Notes under the pieces: generated by a model
What the model was told of the DNA's origin: nothing
Databases searched by the model: none
Seen by the model: only the letters and a program-made list of their open reading frames with translations
DNA from: Varanus komodoensis
Taxonomy: Eukaryota > Chordata > Lepidosauria > Squamata > Varanidae
NCBI RefSeq assembly: GCF_004798865.1
Contig: NW_025335761.1
Coordinates: 17,442,299 to 17,506,298 of the forward strand
Direction: 5' to 3'
DNA: 64,000 bases
Made by a program: the position numbers and the translations under genes
Part shown: positions 37,501 to 52,500 of the stretch, one piece after another
Numbering within the stretch: position 1 is the stretch's first letter
How the letters are laid out: every line of letters starts with the position of its first letter

Positions 37501-40500
37501 TGAAAGGGCAAATGAAGGAGATGTACAGGAGCAACATCTTTCAGTACCTCAGACCTTTCAGAAGGGCAGGTGCAATCTCTAGATAAAGAGCCAGGCTCCC
37601 TGTGTAGCACAGATGGGCAGCATCTTTTGTAGACCCTCTACAATGCATTTAGGTGCTAATGGCTGGAATCCAGCAGAACTCTGCTCATGGAGCAAAACTT
37701 TCTTCCTCTCTCCTTCCGACTGTGGCCTTCTGTGCCACCTAAAATTTTGCTGTAAAGCTTTCCCCAGTGCATTTGGAGAGTTCACAAAAGGTGATGGGGA
37801 ATCCCATCTCCCGTTCAGGAAACAGAATTAGTTCCCTCAGCAAACCCCCTGTCACTAGAGAGTCTGATTTTCAGCCCCTGTCCCCCAGTGCTTCATGAGG
37901 GCAACCAATTCCTCAAGAGAGCTGGGGATTTTACCACTAAGCCTTGGTTTCTGTGACTTCCAGTGAAGCTCCTGCAGCATCCTTTTCCCTTAGTGATTTA
38001 TACAGGACATGGCTGTGCTGCCACAGCAGCACCTACAGGCACCATACCTGTCCTGGTAATGCCTTGCAGCTGAAGCTAATATTTGTTGCTCAGTCAGCCA
38101 TCTTGGTAAACTTCTGTGGAAATAGTAAGGCACACTTCAGCCCACTCACATTGCTCCACTCAAATTTGCCACTTCTTCTCTCTCATCAGAATATGCTCAG
38201 GAGAAAAAAGAAAAGGTGGCATGTTTTCACCTGTTTACACATGGTATAAGAAACACTGGGTATCAGCTTGCCAGGAGACTTACTGTGGGCAGTGGGCCAG
38301 GCAGACTGTCACCTTTGTAGCTTTTCAGTGGTTCCATACCTTCTGCCTAAGGATCTACTGATTTTATTAAATCAGTTCCATCTGTGTTTTGCAGATAGTC
38401 AGATGTCCTCCATTCTGTTGTCCACTCATTAAGTGAATCAGATTCTATTAATCTGAAAACCCCCCAAATAAACAGTCCACAAGTCCTCAGGATCTGCACA
38501 GCTCAGAAAAAGATGCTCTGCTGTGGAATCTGCAAGACAGAGCCACAAAAATCTGAACTCATTTGAATCTGTTTGCAGATTTCTTCAGCATCCCTATTAC
38601 TAGCCAAGCATATTGAGCCAATGAATACTGCTGATGAAGGAGGAGGTAATGGGAGACATGCCCCTCTAGTCAGCTATAAACATCAGTCTACCAGAGCACT
38701 GAGAACTTGTGATTTTGCCAGCAGTACTTCTAAAGGCACATAGTTCACTCTAGATCTTCCCAACTGGGTCAATCTGTGCTTATGAAATCGTCAATAGAAG
38801 GGTAATTCCTGTGTATCCTTAACTTCTCTAAGAATCTTCTGGGATCTCCTAAAATAAACTTGGTTATTTATGATATCTGACAAGTGCAAAATGTAAGATA
38901 GATGTTGTCAACATGCTGTCATTGTAACTAAGGCAAACGATGGTGTCATGTCACTATCAACAAGTCACTTAGTGTGCAATTTTAAGCATATTTAGACAGG
39001 AAAAGGTTCCTGTGATTCCCAGTATGCCTCAGACAGCAACATATCATGCCCTACTTTAAAAGGAAGGGTCTGTGCAAAGGTGCAAAAGGGCCAATCACAA
39101 TATACAAAAAATTGCAGCCAAATACACACATTATGCTCTTGTAAAAATGATGTCCCAACAACAGGTAGTTTGTTCCTGTAAAACAAATATCTATCTAAAT
39201 CAACCCGGAACCACCTCCGCCACACACATTACCAGAGTCCATTAGTCAAAGGTGGCTTCTAATGAGACTCTTTCCTTGGATCCTCATAGAACGGGCAGCA
39301 CAAAACACAATGGCTTATGGGTCATTTTGATGAACTCTCAGCTGTACCCTTTGTTACAGCTTTGTCCCCTTTGTAGCTGTAGCAGATAGAAGATGAGCTG
39401 ACGTCTCCTGGAGCTGAAGTGAACGTTTATCTGTGCCAAGCCTATAGTCTCCTGGCCACTAGAGGGCGCAGGCACTCCATAGGTACCTGTTTGTGCTGAA
39501 TGCTTGACATCACATCATACACAAAGGAGCATGATATCCCGCGGACTTGCTGAAGAGCAAAAGCATGACTTTTGCCGAACTGTTGCTACCCATTAAGTGT
39601 TCACGAGTTACACTGGAAAATGTGGAACTTAAAATTGGCCTAATGTGGAGCTTCAAAAGCATGCAGCACTCTTCATGACTGTGAAACGGGGCGCTGCTCT
39701 GCATGCTCTGTTTCTAGCCTGCATCAGATGCCCTGAGCCACACTTACGGGAACAGAATCGGAATAGTAACCGGCTTGTCAGTAGCCCAGCTAGTGCCTTG
39801 GGATCTCAGTGGTTTTCCTTTCTGTAGCCAATGTTCCTCTCTCAGCTTGCAGCCAGCTTGTGATTTGGATAGTGCTTTTCATTTATTTGCAAACAGATAT
39901 AACTGCAGATTACAGAAAAATATATAAACACCTTTTTCTGTAATTTTAATGAAGAAACATTTATGAACCATTCTTTTGCACTTTCTCATACTGCATTAAT
40001 GGTATTCACAACTTACATAGTCCAAGAGAGAGAAAGGGTTTTTGTGTTGCATCATAAGAAAATGTTCTTAGCGGGAGTGATCTTTCCCCAATGAGCTAAA
40101 CATACATTCACGTTCCATACACATGTCTGAAGCTAAGCTGGTTTGGCTTCATAAGACCACCTGGGAACCATATGTATGTGGTTTCGAGTTCCTCAGATGA
40201 CAAGTGGAGTATAAGTTAATAAATAAATTCATTTCACTGGAATCCTTTGACATACTGCAGACCCAGGTCAGTGAAAGTACAATTTCTAAGATTTCCCATT
40301 ATCTGGGAAGACAAAATTAATCTTTTTATGTGATGATGGATTAAATTGTTTGGAAGGCCTGAATAATATGTTACGTTTTTTATAGTCATACTAAGTGATT
40401 CCACCACTTGGTAGCTTGTGGAGACAAACCGGAACTGATATAGCTGATAAGCACTTCTGTGTCCCCAAAAGCTAATCACATACTTAATCTCCCTTGAAGC

Positions 40501-43500
40501 TCGATGTGGCTTTGGGCACAGCCCTGTTATCATGCCTGAGCACATGAGCCTCTGAACTTGGAGGCTGGCACACATCCTGTGCCCTGAACAAAGAGTGAAG
40601 GTAGTGACCCTGCTGCTGCTGCTGCTGCTGCTGCATTCACACCACAGTATGTATCTAACGGTCTTTTTCATCCATCTAGCTAAAAGACCAGAAGGGGAAG
40701 AGAAGGAGGGTGAGATGCCCTGCACCCAGGTTCCTTCCTTTCCCTCCGACCCTTGGCACACCCTTTTTTATCCCCTCTGAGCCATATTGACAACCCAAGG
40801 TTGAGGGACACAGCCAGCACGATCCTTTTCATGCTGGGTGCAAGGGGGCAGGTCCAGTGCTCAATCTTCAGAGTCCCCACTCCAAGGCCACATGATACAT
40901 GGAACTTAATCCCCTATGAACTCATTTATAGGAAGCACACCTCCTTTGCTATATATTTACATACTGTTTTCAAGAGTGCATATGCATGAAAGTTACTCAT
41001 AGTAGTGATACCCCCACTGGGAATCTGTGGGCTGGGCCCAGAGATGCCTGCTTGCCAGTGGAATGAGCAAGGGCCAGCAAACAGATTTGCCCTCTCACTT
41101 CCATTCCTCCATGCCCCTTTCCCTTGTCTGCTGCAGAGGTTGGGAGACCTCCTGGAGCAGATTTGGTGGGGGGGATGCAGTGGGTTGGAGAGCAAGGCTG
41201 AGTCCTGCTGCACAAGTGGAAGTCTCTCACCTAATGTTGGCTTTAACCCTGTGAATTGTCCCTGCCACTCATGCAGTGCTATGTATCTTCCCTGCCACTC
41301 ACAGAGAACTCAGCAAAGTTTTGATATATTCTATTTTCACTTTGGTAGGTGCACTTGCAAAAGCAAATATTAAAATAATATGGAAGAATGGTCTCAGTTC
41401 CAGTGGTACACATAGCACTGCATTGTTAACTTGAAAAGACAATTGCCAATGGTTCCATTAAAAACATGTTTCTGGCACATCCTGATTTGTACTGCCCATT
41501 GTTCTCACCAGTAGTTCTGCTGGGCTCCTTGGCTCTAATGTCTTTGTCGAGGCTACAAAATTAGGCCCTTGGAATGTATTTATTTACATGTATTCATAGG
41601 CTGCCTTTAACTGCCGAGGCCTTCCTAGGTGGCTTACAATACGGGACAGAAGGGTGATAGTGGGAACAGTCCACAGAGGGCAGTCTATCACTCCATGCAG
41701 TATTAAAATAAACAATGAATATGTCCTGAGTAAATAGAAACCTTTTGAGAGGAAGAGCAAAGGCAGAAGACAAAGGATAGCACAGTAGTATTGCCATGTG
41801 CCCTTGGCCACACGTGTAACGTTCATGTGTACAGAAGGACCACATGGTAGAGGTGGGCCTTGAAGACTCATTGAATGCCCTGGGACAGTTACAGAATGAG
41901 CTATCAGACAATGGACTAAAGTTTAGCATCAAGAATGTACAGTGTTATTACAAAGCAAACAAACAACCGTGCTTAATATGCAAGGTCATTCCAGGAGTGA
42001 AGCAGCGTTCAGCTTGGACTGGGTATTCTTTAGTTAACTCTAAGTGGAGATAAGGAAAGAGGAGCCTCATGCGAAATGGGGATAAAGCCATTGGTGCCAT
42101 GTAGGCATGCAAATCCTACTTGGGTTAATGAAGGAGAGGTTAGAATAGAAACAAAATACTGGGAGAGTGGAGAACGGAGGTAGAAGAACACAGAGGCTAC
42201 CTCTCCTAACACAGAGGAAAGAGGGAGGTCTTGTTCTGAGGAATGCTATGCATAGGATGATTACCCCAGTACAAGAAACCACGATGGCTTCTATGGTCAG
42301 ATCCTAAGGGCAAGCAGGGCTATTTCAAGGTCCGTTTATTCACCTTTTTGCTGATGAAGGCTTGAAAGGAAAACATGGGAATTGCCCAGGCTTGCATTCT
42401 TCATAAATCCCTAACTAATAGCACTGGAGAAGGGAGAAGAGCACTGGAGGAGAAAGCGAGCACTGGTTGAGACGGACCTTCCCCAGAGCATGCACTGGTA
42501 GAATGCTAAGTTCTTGTAAGTTTCTCTTGGTTAACTGAGGGAGACTTTTTCCCAAAATCAAATGGGAGAATGATACCCTCCGTGCTAACAGGAATGTTGC
42601 TGGATGGAGAAGGCTGTGCTAGGGAGGTACTTAAGAGGCGCACGGCTCCATAACACTGGCTTGCTTTTTTAACCCAGGTCTTCTCTTGTAGATCTCGTTG
42701 CTGATAGCAAGTGCTGTGATCTTTGAAGAGTAACAAGCAGAATGCCATTTTCAATTGTTGTTAATATTAAAATATAAAACCGGTCTTTCCTTCTTTTTCC
42801 AGAAACTTGTGGTGGTGTTTGCAGTTTGCAAATGTTTTCCTTATGGTTGTTTATTTCAGATCTGTGTCCTCTTTGTCTCAGTTGCTGTAATCCTCGGTCA
42901 CAGCAGTGCCTGTTGTCTTAGGTTTACATTATGTCCTGCCTGCCCCTGTCACAACTGCGTGCTGTCTGGAATGAAAATGCCATGATGAATGTTTTCCTCT
43001 GGCTACGCGTCCTTTTCCTCGGGCTGCTCTGCTGTTGCTGAATAGGGCAGCCACTGAAATAGCTTTGTCCTATTTGCTAAGGGCCTTCCATACCTGATAT
43101 CATCCATAGCTGTCACCATTTTCACTCTCCTATCCCACAGATTTTGCAAACCAAACCTCAGAGAAAGTTCTTTCTTTCTTTCTTTCTTTCTTTATTAACT
43201 AATGTATGCGTTGTATCTCTACCCTGCCTTTCCACTAAAAACAGTGCTTCAGGCAGCCAATAATGATATAATATAGATAAAAATGGAACATGATTAAAAG
43301 ATAACTGCATCAATAAAAACGCCTCAGTGAAAACATCTGTATGGCATTATAAACTATAGTGTTTTGTGGTAAGTTTGCTTATTACCTATTTGGTATTTCT
43401 TTTTCTCTTCTATATCACTTTGAGAGGATTCTACCCATAAAGATGACCTAACAATAAATTTCAATAAATAAAAGAAATTAATTGTAACCATATTCAAAAT

Positions 43501-46500
43501 ACTGCCATTAAAAAGGAATTAGTAATAAACGGCACCCATTTTAGGACCCTCATTTTCTTACCATTTCCCAACCACGTTATATACTCATCTGCAGCAGAAG
43601 AGATTGCATGATGGTATCTAGACTGCGTTAAATGCCAGTCATTTTCTTTAAGAATTGCAGGCACTCACGCGGGATCTGCATAAACCGTGGATCCCAAGAG
43701 TGGTCTGCACCACAGTTGATCGTTGTGGTTCTCCATATCTTTAATGGCTTCTCCTCCTTGCTTTTTCTTTTTGGTTGCCATGGCTATGGAGGAGGGGAAC
43801 CGGAATGGACAGTCAATCAAACTACAGGCGGTTTTGAAAGACAACTGTGGTACAGCCCTCCAGAGCTTGTCACAGATGGCTTTCATACCTCTTGCTGAGT
43901 CGAGAGATTGTTAAGAACAGGAAATAGCTGCATATAGAAGCCGTTCTTTTGTGTGAGCAGGTACAGCAAGAAAAATCTTTGCAAGCTCAGGCCAGATGTC
44001 ATAAGTAGATGAGTGGAAAATACATTTTTCCAGTATTAGCAACATGACTGAGGGTCATGCTTAAGGAAAGAAAAACTCCATGGAGAATAAGAAGAGAGAG
44101 TCACCTGATGAATTGGCATGGCTCTTTGACATGTAGTGTTACTCAAGCAGCTCTTGAAAGACTTGCCATCCCAGTATATGCCACACAGATGCCTCCACTG
44201 AGTTTCCATATCCCTCATCCCAGGTCTGGTCTACACAGATGGTCATCACTTGGCGACTTGCATATGTGCATGATCCTTTGCAGATCAAATGCCCTGTCAT
44301 ATCTCCCTTCATACAATAAGGTTTGAATGGAATTTGGTTTTGGTTTTTTTACATGGAGCTGGTTGCACATTCAGCAGCCAGTGAGCAGAAGTGACCAGAA
44401 GCCAGGGGCAACTTGGCCACCTGCTAGTGTACCACCTGCAAAGAAACAGCAAAGTGAAGGGGAGGGACTATAGCTGAGGGGCAGGGCAGCTATAGGACCC
44501 GGGCTGTCCCTGGTACCTCTAGTTGAGAGCATCAAGACTTTTTTCTGCCTCAGGCCCTGAGGAACCTGCTGTCAATCAGCGAAGACAATATTGCTCTATA
44601 TGGAGAAGTCAACTGATATCTTGCAATGTTGCCTCAGCAGAGCTCTCTGCCTAGATTTGCCCCAAGGTCACAAAGACGGTGAATGCCTTCAGGTATCATT
44701 ACCACATTATATAAATGCCTGATGCTGATGAAACATCTTCTCAGCAGGAGAAAATGGATGCCTTTATTTCCCAAGTTGACCTTAAAGCGTATGTGGGTAA
44801 TGTCCACATCCACCTTGTAGTGCTGTGCACATACCCAGTTGTATCAGGATGTGGTGCTGAGCACTGATAATGTTAAAAGGCATATGGAGGAAGACAGCTT
44901 TCTCACATGTGGTGAAAAGCAAGATTGTGCAAGGTGGGTCCCAGGAACATTGGGAGCTGCCTTGTAGAGAGTTCAGGCCCTTGGCCCAGTATGGTTTCAG
45001 GCAGAAGTGTTTCCTGGCTCTACCTGGAGGGGCCAGGGATCAAAACTAGGACCTTCTGAATGCAAGACCTGCTCTGCCACTCAACCACAGTTGCCTCGTC
45101 TCTGCTATGAACAGATGATCTATATGGGACAGAACTAGGATTACTCTGAGCTGTGGCAACTCAAGTAAACTCATATTTCTGAGATTTTTTTTTCCTCCTC
45201 TTTCTTCTCCCCGCCCCCCACTCCTTCTCCTGCCTCAATACAGGTTTTGGTTGGCCGTCCAGGATCTCAAAAAACAGCCGTTGCAAGATGTAGCTACCAG
45301 GGTAGAAGATATCTGGCAAGAGTTCCTAGCACCTGGAGCCCAGAGTGCCATCAATCTGGACTCTCACAGCTATGAAATAACCAGCCAAAATGTCAAAGAC
45401 CCAGGGAGGTACACATATGAAGATGCACAGGTTCGGATTTGCGTGTCCTTCCTAATAGCGCATTAGAACAAAAGTGGGGATGTTACATTTTAATTTCACG
45501 TTCTGCTTTTGTCAAGATATGCTCAAGTTTAACAAGTTAATCTATGTGATGGAAACTATGAAAGGCAGTCAGGGGAAAATATTCTCCATTAGATTTGCTC
45601 CCAAACATAGCGAATTGACAGAATCCCCATAGCTTTAGCTGAATGTGTTCTCATCATGAAAAGGACAGTGTTCCTGTTAGAAAGCCCATTGAGCCCTTGC
45701 TCCTCTGCTGGGCCTCTCCTCTGTGCTCCTTAATCTTGGAAAGAAGTTGTAGCAGAACCTGTGAGCGTGCTCTTCTTTAGCAGAAGATGCCAGCACAAAG
45801 ATGTCCATAAAGGGGCTGAGCCTTGGCACACAACATGGATTTCAGGAAACAGACCTGGCACACCATGGCTCAAATTAAGCCCTATCTTCCCCCAAGTTTT
45901 ACTCTCATGTACACACCACATTCCAGTGTACTGAGCCAGGAGTAATTAGCTAAACAAACAAGCAAGCAAACACAGGTGTTGCAGGGAAGATAGGAGGGTA
46001 TTATATTAAAACTGTGCAAGGTGGGGAAGAGAACGCACAGAATGTGAACGTCCTTGGATGGGAAGAAACACAAGAAACATCCTTGTACACTGTCGATGGG
46101 TCCTGTTAGCCCTCCCATAAACTCAAGCAAGTTATGTTCACCCCTAAATAGATCAGCATGGAATTTACATGTAATGAAAGATCAGAAACATTCTCGTGTG
46201 ACTGCTGATTGGGCATCATGCTTCATTAGGGGCCTACCCCTGTGGAGCTGTCAGTAACCTCAATCCCTGAGCTTGACAGTTCTGAATTTCCAGACTGAGC
46301 CTATGCATACTGCAGCCTATTCATGAGCAAGGCTGCATGGAGTCACATGCAGAGAGGGCAAGTGAGGGGCAGCTTTGACTGCTCCCCGCTCCCTGTAGGC
46401 AACACTGTGGCTTCAGTCTTCCCAAGTGGTGCCAAGGAGGGTGGACACGAGAGGGGAGGAAGGAGTGCCTGCTGTCTGCTTGTGTTTGCATGCATCCTGG

Positions 46501-49500
46501 TCCCCCTCCCTCCACCCCAGAAACAGCATCACTGCAAGCAGGCAGCACTGGGGGGAGGTTCCAGGGGTTTCCTAGCTGCCCTCCACACTGATTTCAGCCT
46601 TCACTACAAGACAGAAAGGAGGGGAGGTTGGTATTAAAAATGCACTCTTTGATGGCCTCTTCTCACCAATCAGCTGCTTCCCCTTCAAAACAGAAGTAGC
46701 AGTTAGAAGCACCCTTTTCAAATATAGGTTTCCCATCAGGTACCCTCCGTAACTTGAGCTAGCCAAGCTTCGCCTGTACCTCTGATGTGAAGAACCATAA
46801 TGCTATGTATTTGAATCCTCGTCACTGTGTGCGTGAAGAAGCATGTGCAATGGAAGACAGCTCAGTAACATAGCTACTGGTACCCACCACCAAAAAATGC
46901 CCACATGGCAGAAACTAATTAATAAATTGCAGAACGGGGGTAGAATGAGTTCATATTTTAATGCAAAGTTAGCTAATTTCAAACTTTTAGCCTACTCAGT
47001 GAACAGAAATGTTATCACCCACCCACATTCACACTTTTGCAAATTTTGCCCTGGTGTTTTCCAAAAAAGATGTTTATTCATAATAAAAATAGTGTGCAAA
47101 ATGCTTATAGTAGGAAATCTGCTTGGGAAAATACAAGCATTTGAACAAACATGTACAAAAATGCTTATGAATTTCATATGAACGTAAATTCAAAGTTCGG
47201 GATGAACTGAATTTAAGATTGGAAAGATAAGAATCTGAGAGAAAAGGAAACTGGCATATGTGTCCATCTTTAGCCTTATGTATGGCAAGGCACATGTGTG
47301 CCCATCTGATCAAGAACATATTAAAATGTCAAAGTGTAGCTGATTCAGGAGGATCAAAAAAGACAGAGAATATGAAGCAGGTAGAAACTAAAGTCTGTAT
47401 GATAGCAGTTGACAGCAGTAGATCTCCAAGGAAAAACAAACTTCAAATTCCAAGCAAACAACCAATTGGCAGTTTCTTCTCAGTTTGGGGGACTGAAGCT
47501 AATGACAACCAGGACATTAAAAATGCAATCCTATGCATCCTTAGACAGAAAAAGTCCTGCAGTTCCCAGCATTCCCAAGTCATTGTTTGCTTGCAGGGAC
47601 AGAATGGAGGCACGTTTGCTGACTTGTGGAAACAAAGCCTTACCACTTGGTAGCGAATGAAACAATTCATCCCACGCTGATTATAATGATGATTGAATTG
47701 GTGTTTTCCTTTGGCATGGGAGGAGAAAGGCTGAATCATTCCTGCTACTTCTGAAGGCCACGTCACATAGAAACAAGGCACCAGAATGCAGATTGTTTCT
47801 ATATGTGGACAATAAAATAAGATTTCTCTAACATGCATACAAGAGAAAAGCATTGTTAAGCATGTTGATCTGCACAATCACTCAGAGGCAATGCAACTGT
47901 GGCTTTATGGTATACAATCCATCTCCTTAGTGGGCTTAAAACAGCACACACCGTTCATTACAAGTCCCCCACCCTGGTAAACAGACATATGGCAAGCCCA
48001 GATGGTAGATCTGTTTTCAGAATTACACCGCAGTCAAAGCATCCACCCACAGTGAAGTTTTGCCCTGGCTTCCATGGAATACAGTATTATATTTCCACAT
48101 GTATTATACTTCTGCATATGTTTTTCACTTAAAACTCCCCACAGACCTGACCAAATATATCATAGTGCCGAGACTTTCTGGAATGCGGCCTACTGGACTA
48201 AGTTATTGTTACACCACAGAGCATTTGCTATTGTATACTGCTTGAGTACCACCACATCCTGTCCCTCTGCTCCCTCTCTTGGATGACAAAAAAGAAAGAA
48301 AGAACCCAAGGCTGCGACAAAAGCACCCTCTTTCCACTGCAGATTGAAGCTTGTGCACAGCATGTTCTTCACAGGGGAGTACACTGGAAGGTTAAGGATG
48401 TGGTGGTTTTAAGCCAGATCTTGGCAAGTGATAATGTTACCAAATCAGATCTTCAAATAGCTGCTGGCAGGCATTCACTGCTGGTAGCCCTTCACAGGAT
48501 TGAACCTCTCCGTTGGGCTGTGTGGATGCAGCCAGCTGCATATCCTCCAGTATTTGAGCCAGAGATGCTACAAGCTCCTATTCAGATAGAATAACAGAAT
48601 TATAGAATAGTAGTTGGAAAGGGTCATGAAAGCCATCAAGTCCAACCCCCTGCTGTTGCAGGACATCAATTTACACCATCCCACTCAGGTGGCTGTCCAG
48701 TCACTTTTCGAATGTCTCTAGTGTGGGAGAGCCCACCACCTCTCTAGTCAGCTGGTTCCACTGTGTATTGCTCTGACCATGAGGAAGCTTTTCCTGATGT
48801 CCAGCCTGAATGTGGGTTGTCGCAACTTGAATTGATTATTCTGCATCCTACACTCTGGCATCAGCAAGAAGAGATCTTGACCTTCCTCTTTGTGACAGCC
48901 TTTGAGGTACTCATAGAGGGATATCATGTCCCCCCCTCAGTCCTCTCAAGGCTGAACATGCCCAGTTCTCTCAGTTTCTCCTCATAAGGCAGTGTTCCCA
49001 AACCCTGGATCATTTTTGTTGCCTTCCTCTGGACCATTTCTAATTTACCTGCATCTTTCTTAAATCCTGGTGCCCTCAGCCCACAAAGATCTTTCACAGA
49101 CCCAGCACAGATACGGGGGCATTTGGGGCTGGGTTTCTATGCCTGCTGTCTCAACTCCTCATTTTACGTATACCCATCTTGCAGGCAAATGTCTGCATAA
49201 CAGACAGCCACGTAACAGTATGGGCTTGTATTCTACCTGACAGAGAACAATTCTCTATAGGAAGGGCTGTCAGAGGATGGTCCTCTGTTTGAAAGGCCAT
49301 TCCACACAAGTCCAGTTCACTGAAAAAGTACCATAAGAAGGCAAAGCAATGGCCTTGGAGTGGCCTAGTCACTTAGTACCCGGACAGCAGACCAAGCAGC
49401 AGGCAAACAGCTCACCTAGCCACAGTCTTCCCCACTAGGGTGAGATGCAGTAATGATGTGTGTGCTTGCATGTGTGTGTGTGTGTGTGTGTATACATGCA

Positions 49501-52500
49501 AATTTTATGTAAATTCCCCCCCCCCCGTTTTGCTTTGAGGGGGGATGCACAATTGGCTTCCAGTATATTTCCAAAGCTAGACCCTCATGGCTGGACTGGG
49601 AGCTGGCCATGTAGATCTGTTGCAAACATTCCTCTGTGTACCCGTCTGGACACAAGGCATCTTACGGGACCCCTATTTTCACCAAGGATGTGGTCAGACT
49701 GGTGCTTCCACACTCATCATGCAGTGTGTAAATAGGAGTGCATATTCCTACCCACTGTCTGCGGTGTGCTTTACACATTCTGTGAACTTGAGTACAACCA
49801 CAGTCCGTATGACCATGGAGGTGGCGATGTAGTGCAAGCCTGGACAAGGACTTTGTAGTCTGTTTGGAAACAGAAAGTGGGCTCTCTCCTCCTTTGCTTG
49901 GTGGTCGCAGTGAAGCAGCGAATGTGTGTGATCCAACAACACGCCCCAGGGAGCGAGGGATTAAAAGTTGTCCTGCAAGCAGGGTGTCTTCAGAAATGCA
50001 CCGGAGGGTGGGCTGGGTGAATGAGAGAATCTAAGAGAAAGCAGCCTTTTGGGCCCATGAGCATATTCGGGTATTTGAGAAGTTGTCCTGGGAACAATCA
50101 TAATATGAGTGGACATGGCTAGTCACAAAGGCCAAGTATCTTGCCTAGAGGCTGTCATGAGAAATTAAACTGGCAGCAGTTAGGGCAGCCCACTTTGCTC
50201 TGAAGCAGTCTTAGCTGCTGGTGAAATATATAATTGGGAGGAACAGGGTGTCCTGGCAGGCACCAAGGAAGGTACCTAGCCCTGGAATATACACTTGGGC
50301 AGGGCGCCACTAAGGCCTGAAGAAATCTGCAAAACATGCGACTCACCAAGCAGAACAAGGCCCTTAGCCATGTATTGTGAGCTGGGGTGGCTAAGTGGCC
50401 TGTTTTACTAAGAAGAGTCCTCTATTTTGGAGAGCTGTCAAAGGGCAGTCCTCTTCTCGAAGGTGTCTTCTGTGTGCTGCCAAGTCTGAATCTGGTTTAA
50501 AGCCAAAAAGGAGGAAAGAGCAGGGCCCTGGAAGTTTCCCATCAGCAAAACTTGGACAGCAGACTGAACAAGCAGGCAGATCACCTACTCAGTCTTATTC
50601 ACTCTAGTGAGATGTATCCTACTTCCATTTAAATGATAGCAATTATTTCTAATTTACATCTAAAGGTATAAATTAGCATACATAAAAGCCATGCAAATCA
50701 GTTCCCCTTTTGTTTTGTTTTGTTCCTTTGGTGATTTTCTATCTTTTTTTGTAATGTATAAGTGGACATCCTACTGTGACCTGCCAGGTGCAGCTGCTAT
50801 TTTTAGCTCTTGTCAGGCAGCACAAGTGTGAGGGCATGAGGGTGAGCCAGGGTGGTGTGGTGATTAAGAGCATGAGACTGGGAGTCAGGCGATCTGGGTT
50901 CTAGTCCCCACTTGGCCATGGAGCCAACGGGGTGACTGTGGGCCAGTCACAGACTCTCAGTCCAGCCTACCCCACAGGGTTGTTGCTGTGGGGATAAGAA
51001 TGAGAGCAGGTGGAAGATAATGATGTAAGCTGCTTTGAGTTCATCCTAAGATAAAAGCAGGATATAACTTAAATAAGTGAGAGGTTTACTGATGGGCTTC
51101 CATACACGCGTAATAGACAGGGCTGTGTCCAAGTCTGAGGAGGGCTGGATCATGGGTCCTTCTAGTAGAGGTCTCATGCCACTAGAACTCCGCGCCTGTG
51201 CCAGTGGGTGGGCTTCCTTCTGGCCTTCTGCCAATGATATAAATAATGTTGGTCCAAATGAGCACCAAGGGTCACCATTGTAATTGCCCATAATGTGCCA
51301 GCGTGGTGCAGCATGGCTCTGAAATATTATGCATAATTGCCTGGTGGTAGAGCTCACTGGAGCACTGGAGCTGGGGATTCAGGGCAATGGCATCAAGAGC
51401 GGGGCTCAAGAATAACACCTGCTGATGCTAGGCCTGCTGGTGGGGCTGCAGTCAGACTGATGGGTTGTGAGTTGCATGGTCTTGCACTAGCTTTTGGAGA
51501 TAGATTCTAACATACAAAAGGCACATCTCTTTCAACTGTTCTTTCTTCTGCAAAGGACATGAAGGGGAAGTCTCAGATGTGTGCTCTGAAAAGAAAGCAG
51601 GGATTAATTTTTGCCTTGTTTTGTTTTTGCTAAGCACTATCAAGGACCCAGTACAGAAGAATGAGATATAGTTGTGCTGTTCTAAATGGTTCAGCAGTTC
51701 CCAGCCTCCTTGTCTAGTATTCCCAAGGCCCTGCTTGGCCGGCTGCCACCTGGTGACCTCGCCAGGGTCATTGCTGCTCAGCTGCTGTGGGAGAGAAAGA
51801 GAGCGAGGGAGAGAGTGAAGGACTCCTTGCACCACATTGATTTGAAGCAGGTGCCTTATCAAAGCAGCTTCCATACTACCCTGCCTCCCTCATTCCCATC
51901 AGGATTCCTGCGTGGTTGTTTTCGGCCCCTTTTTGCCAGTTTCAAGAAAATTTATGGAGCATGTCCTTCATCTCCTTCCCAAGATATGGCACATGGCAGC
52001 AGAACAAGGAAAAGGGAGGCAGGATTTCTGTTTCTTTATGTTTAATTCCCTCCTACTCAGGTATCAGCCATGCTAGCTGTGTGTTTCCATCTCACACTTT
52101 TCTAATTGTTTTATTACCACCTTTGTTCTAGGATGGCTCATCAGCAGAAGTACAGACATTTTTCCTGACAATATATTATTGCAAGGACAGCCATATTGAA
52201 ATGCCCAGCCAGTTCTTCACAAAAACAAAACAGAAGTTACTGCAGTGGCTAAAAACCTCATAAAATGTCATTATAAATGTTATTGTTTTTTATGTTCTAT
52301 ATTCTCCTGAAATTTAGCATGCAGAAGGGCATCATGATAAATAGACAGAGATTTTTTCCTGAAGTGCTGGTATCTTTTCCCCAACAGGTGAAAAAGAGCT
52401 GAAAATGTGGATAAAAATTTATCCACAGGGAAAGAGATTAGAGCCCTTCCTCCTTTCCCAGTGAGAATTTCCGTTCCAGATTGTTGCTTCTGGCAGCTGC

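Larger units (their letters stand above)
33958..45243 (+). other. RGS6 intron, 11286 bp
   Basis: It separates the first and second RGS-domain exons. It holds a degenerate LINE-type repeat (34130-34500), a hAT element (34586-35161), a hairpin (35538-35572), a repeat shared with 56280-56420, a CTCF-like motif (39456), a 5S-derived SINE relic (40125-40231), a short CTG run, repeat tails at 41572 and 43188 and a minus-strand SINE close to the acceptor. Stretches 35600-38350 and 41900-43100 have no recognised family. Confidence 0.75.

Noticed and set aside
40610-40633. CTG repeat as a disease-type expansion locus
   Set aside because: Only eight units, which is ordinary for an intronic microsatellite.
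40234-40761. 175-codon minus-strand open frame with polyserine
   Set aside because: The serine run comes from the CTG microsatellite and the rest resembles no protein; chance frame.
46323-46637. Open frames in the GC-richer stretch as a hidden exon
   Set aside because: No splice-site pair fits the RGS6 phase and no similarity to known proteins.
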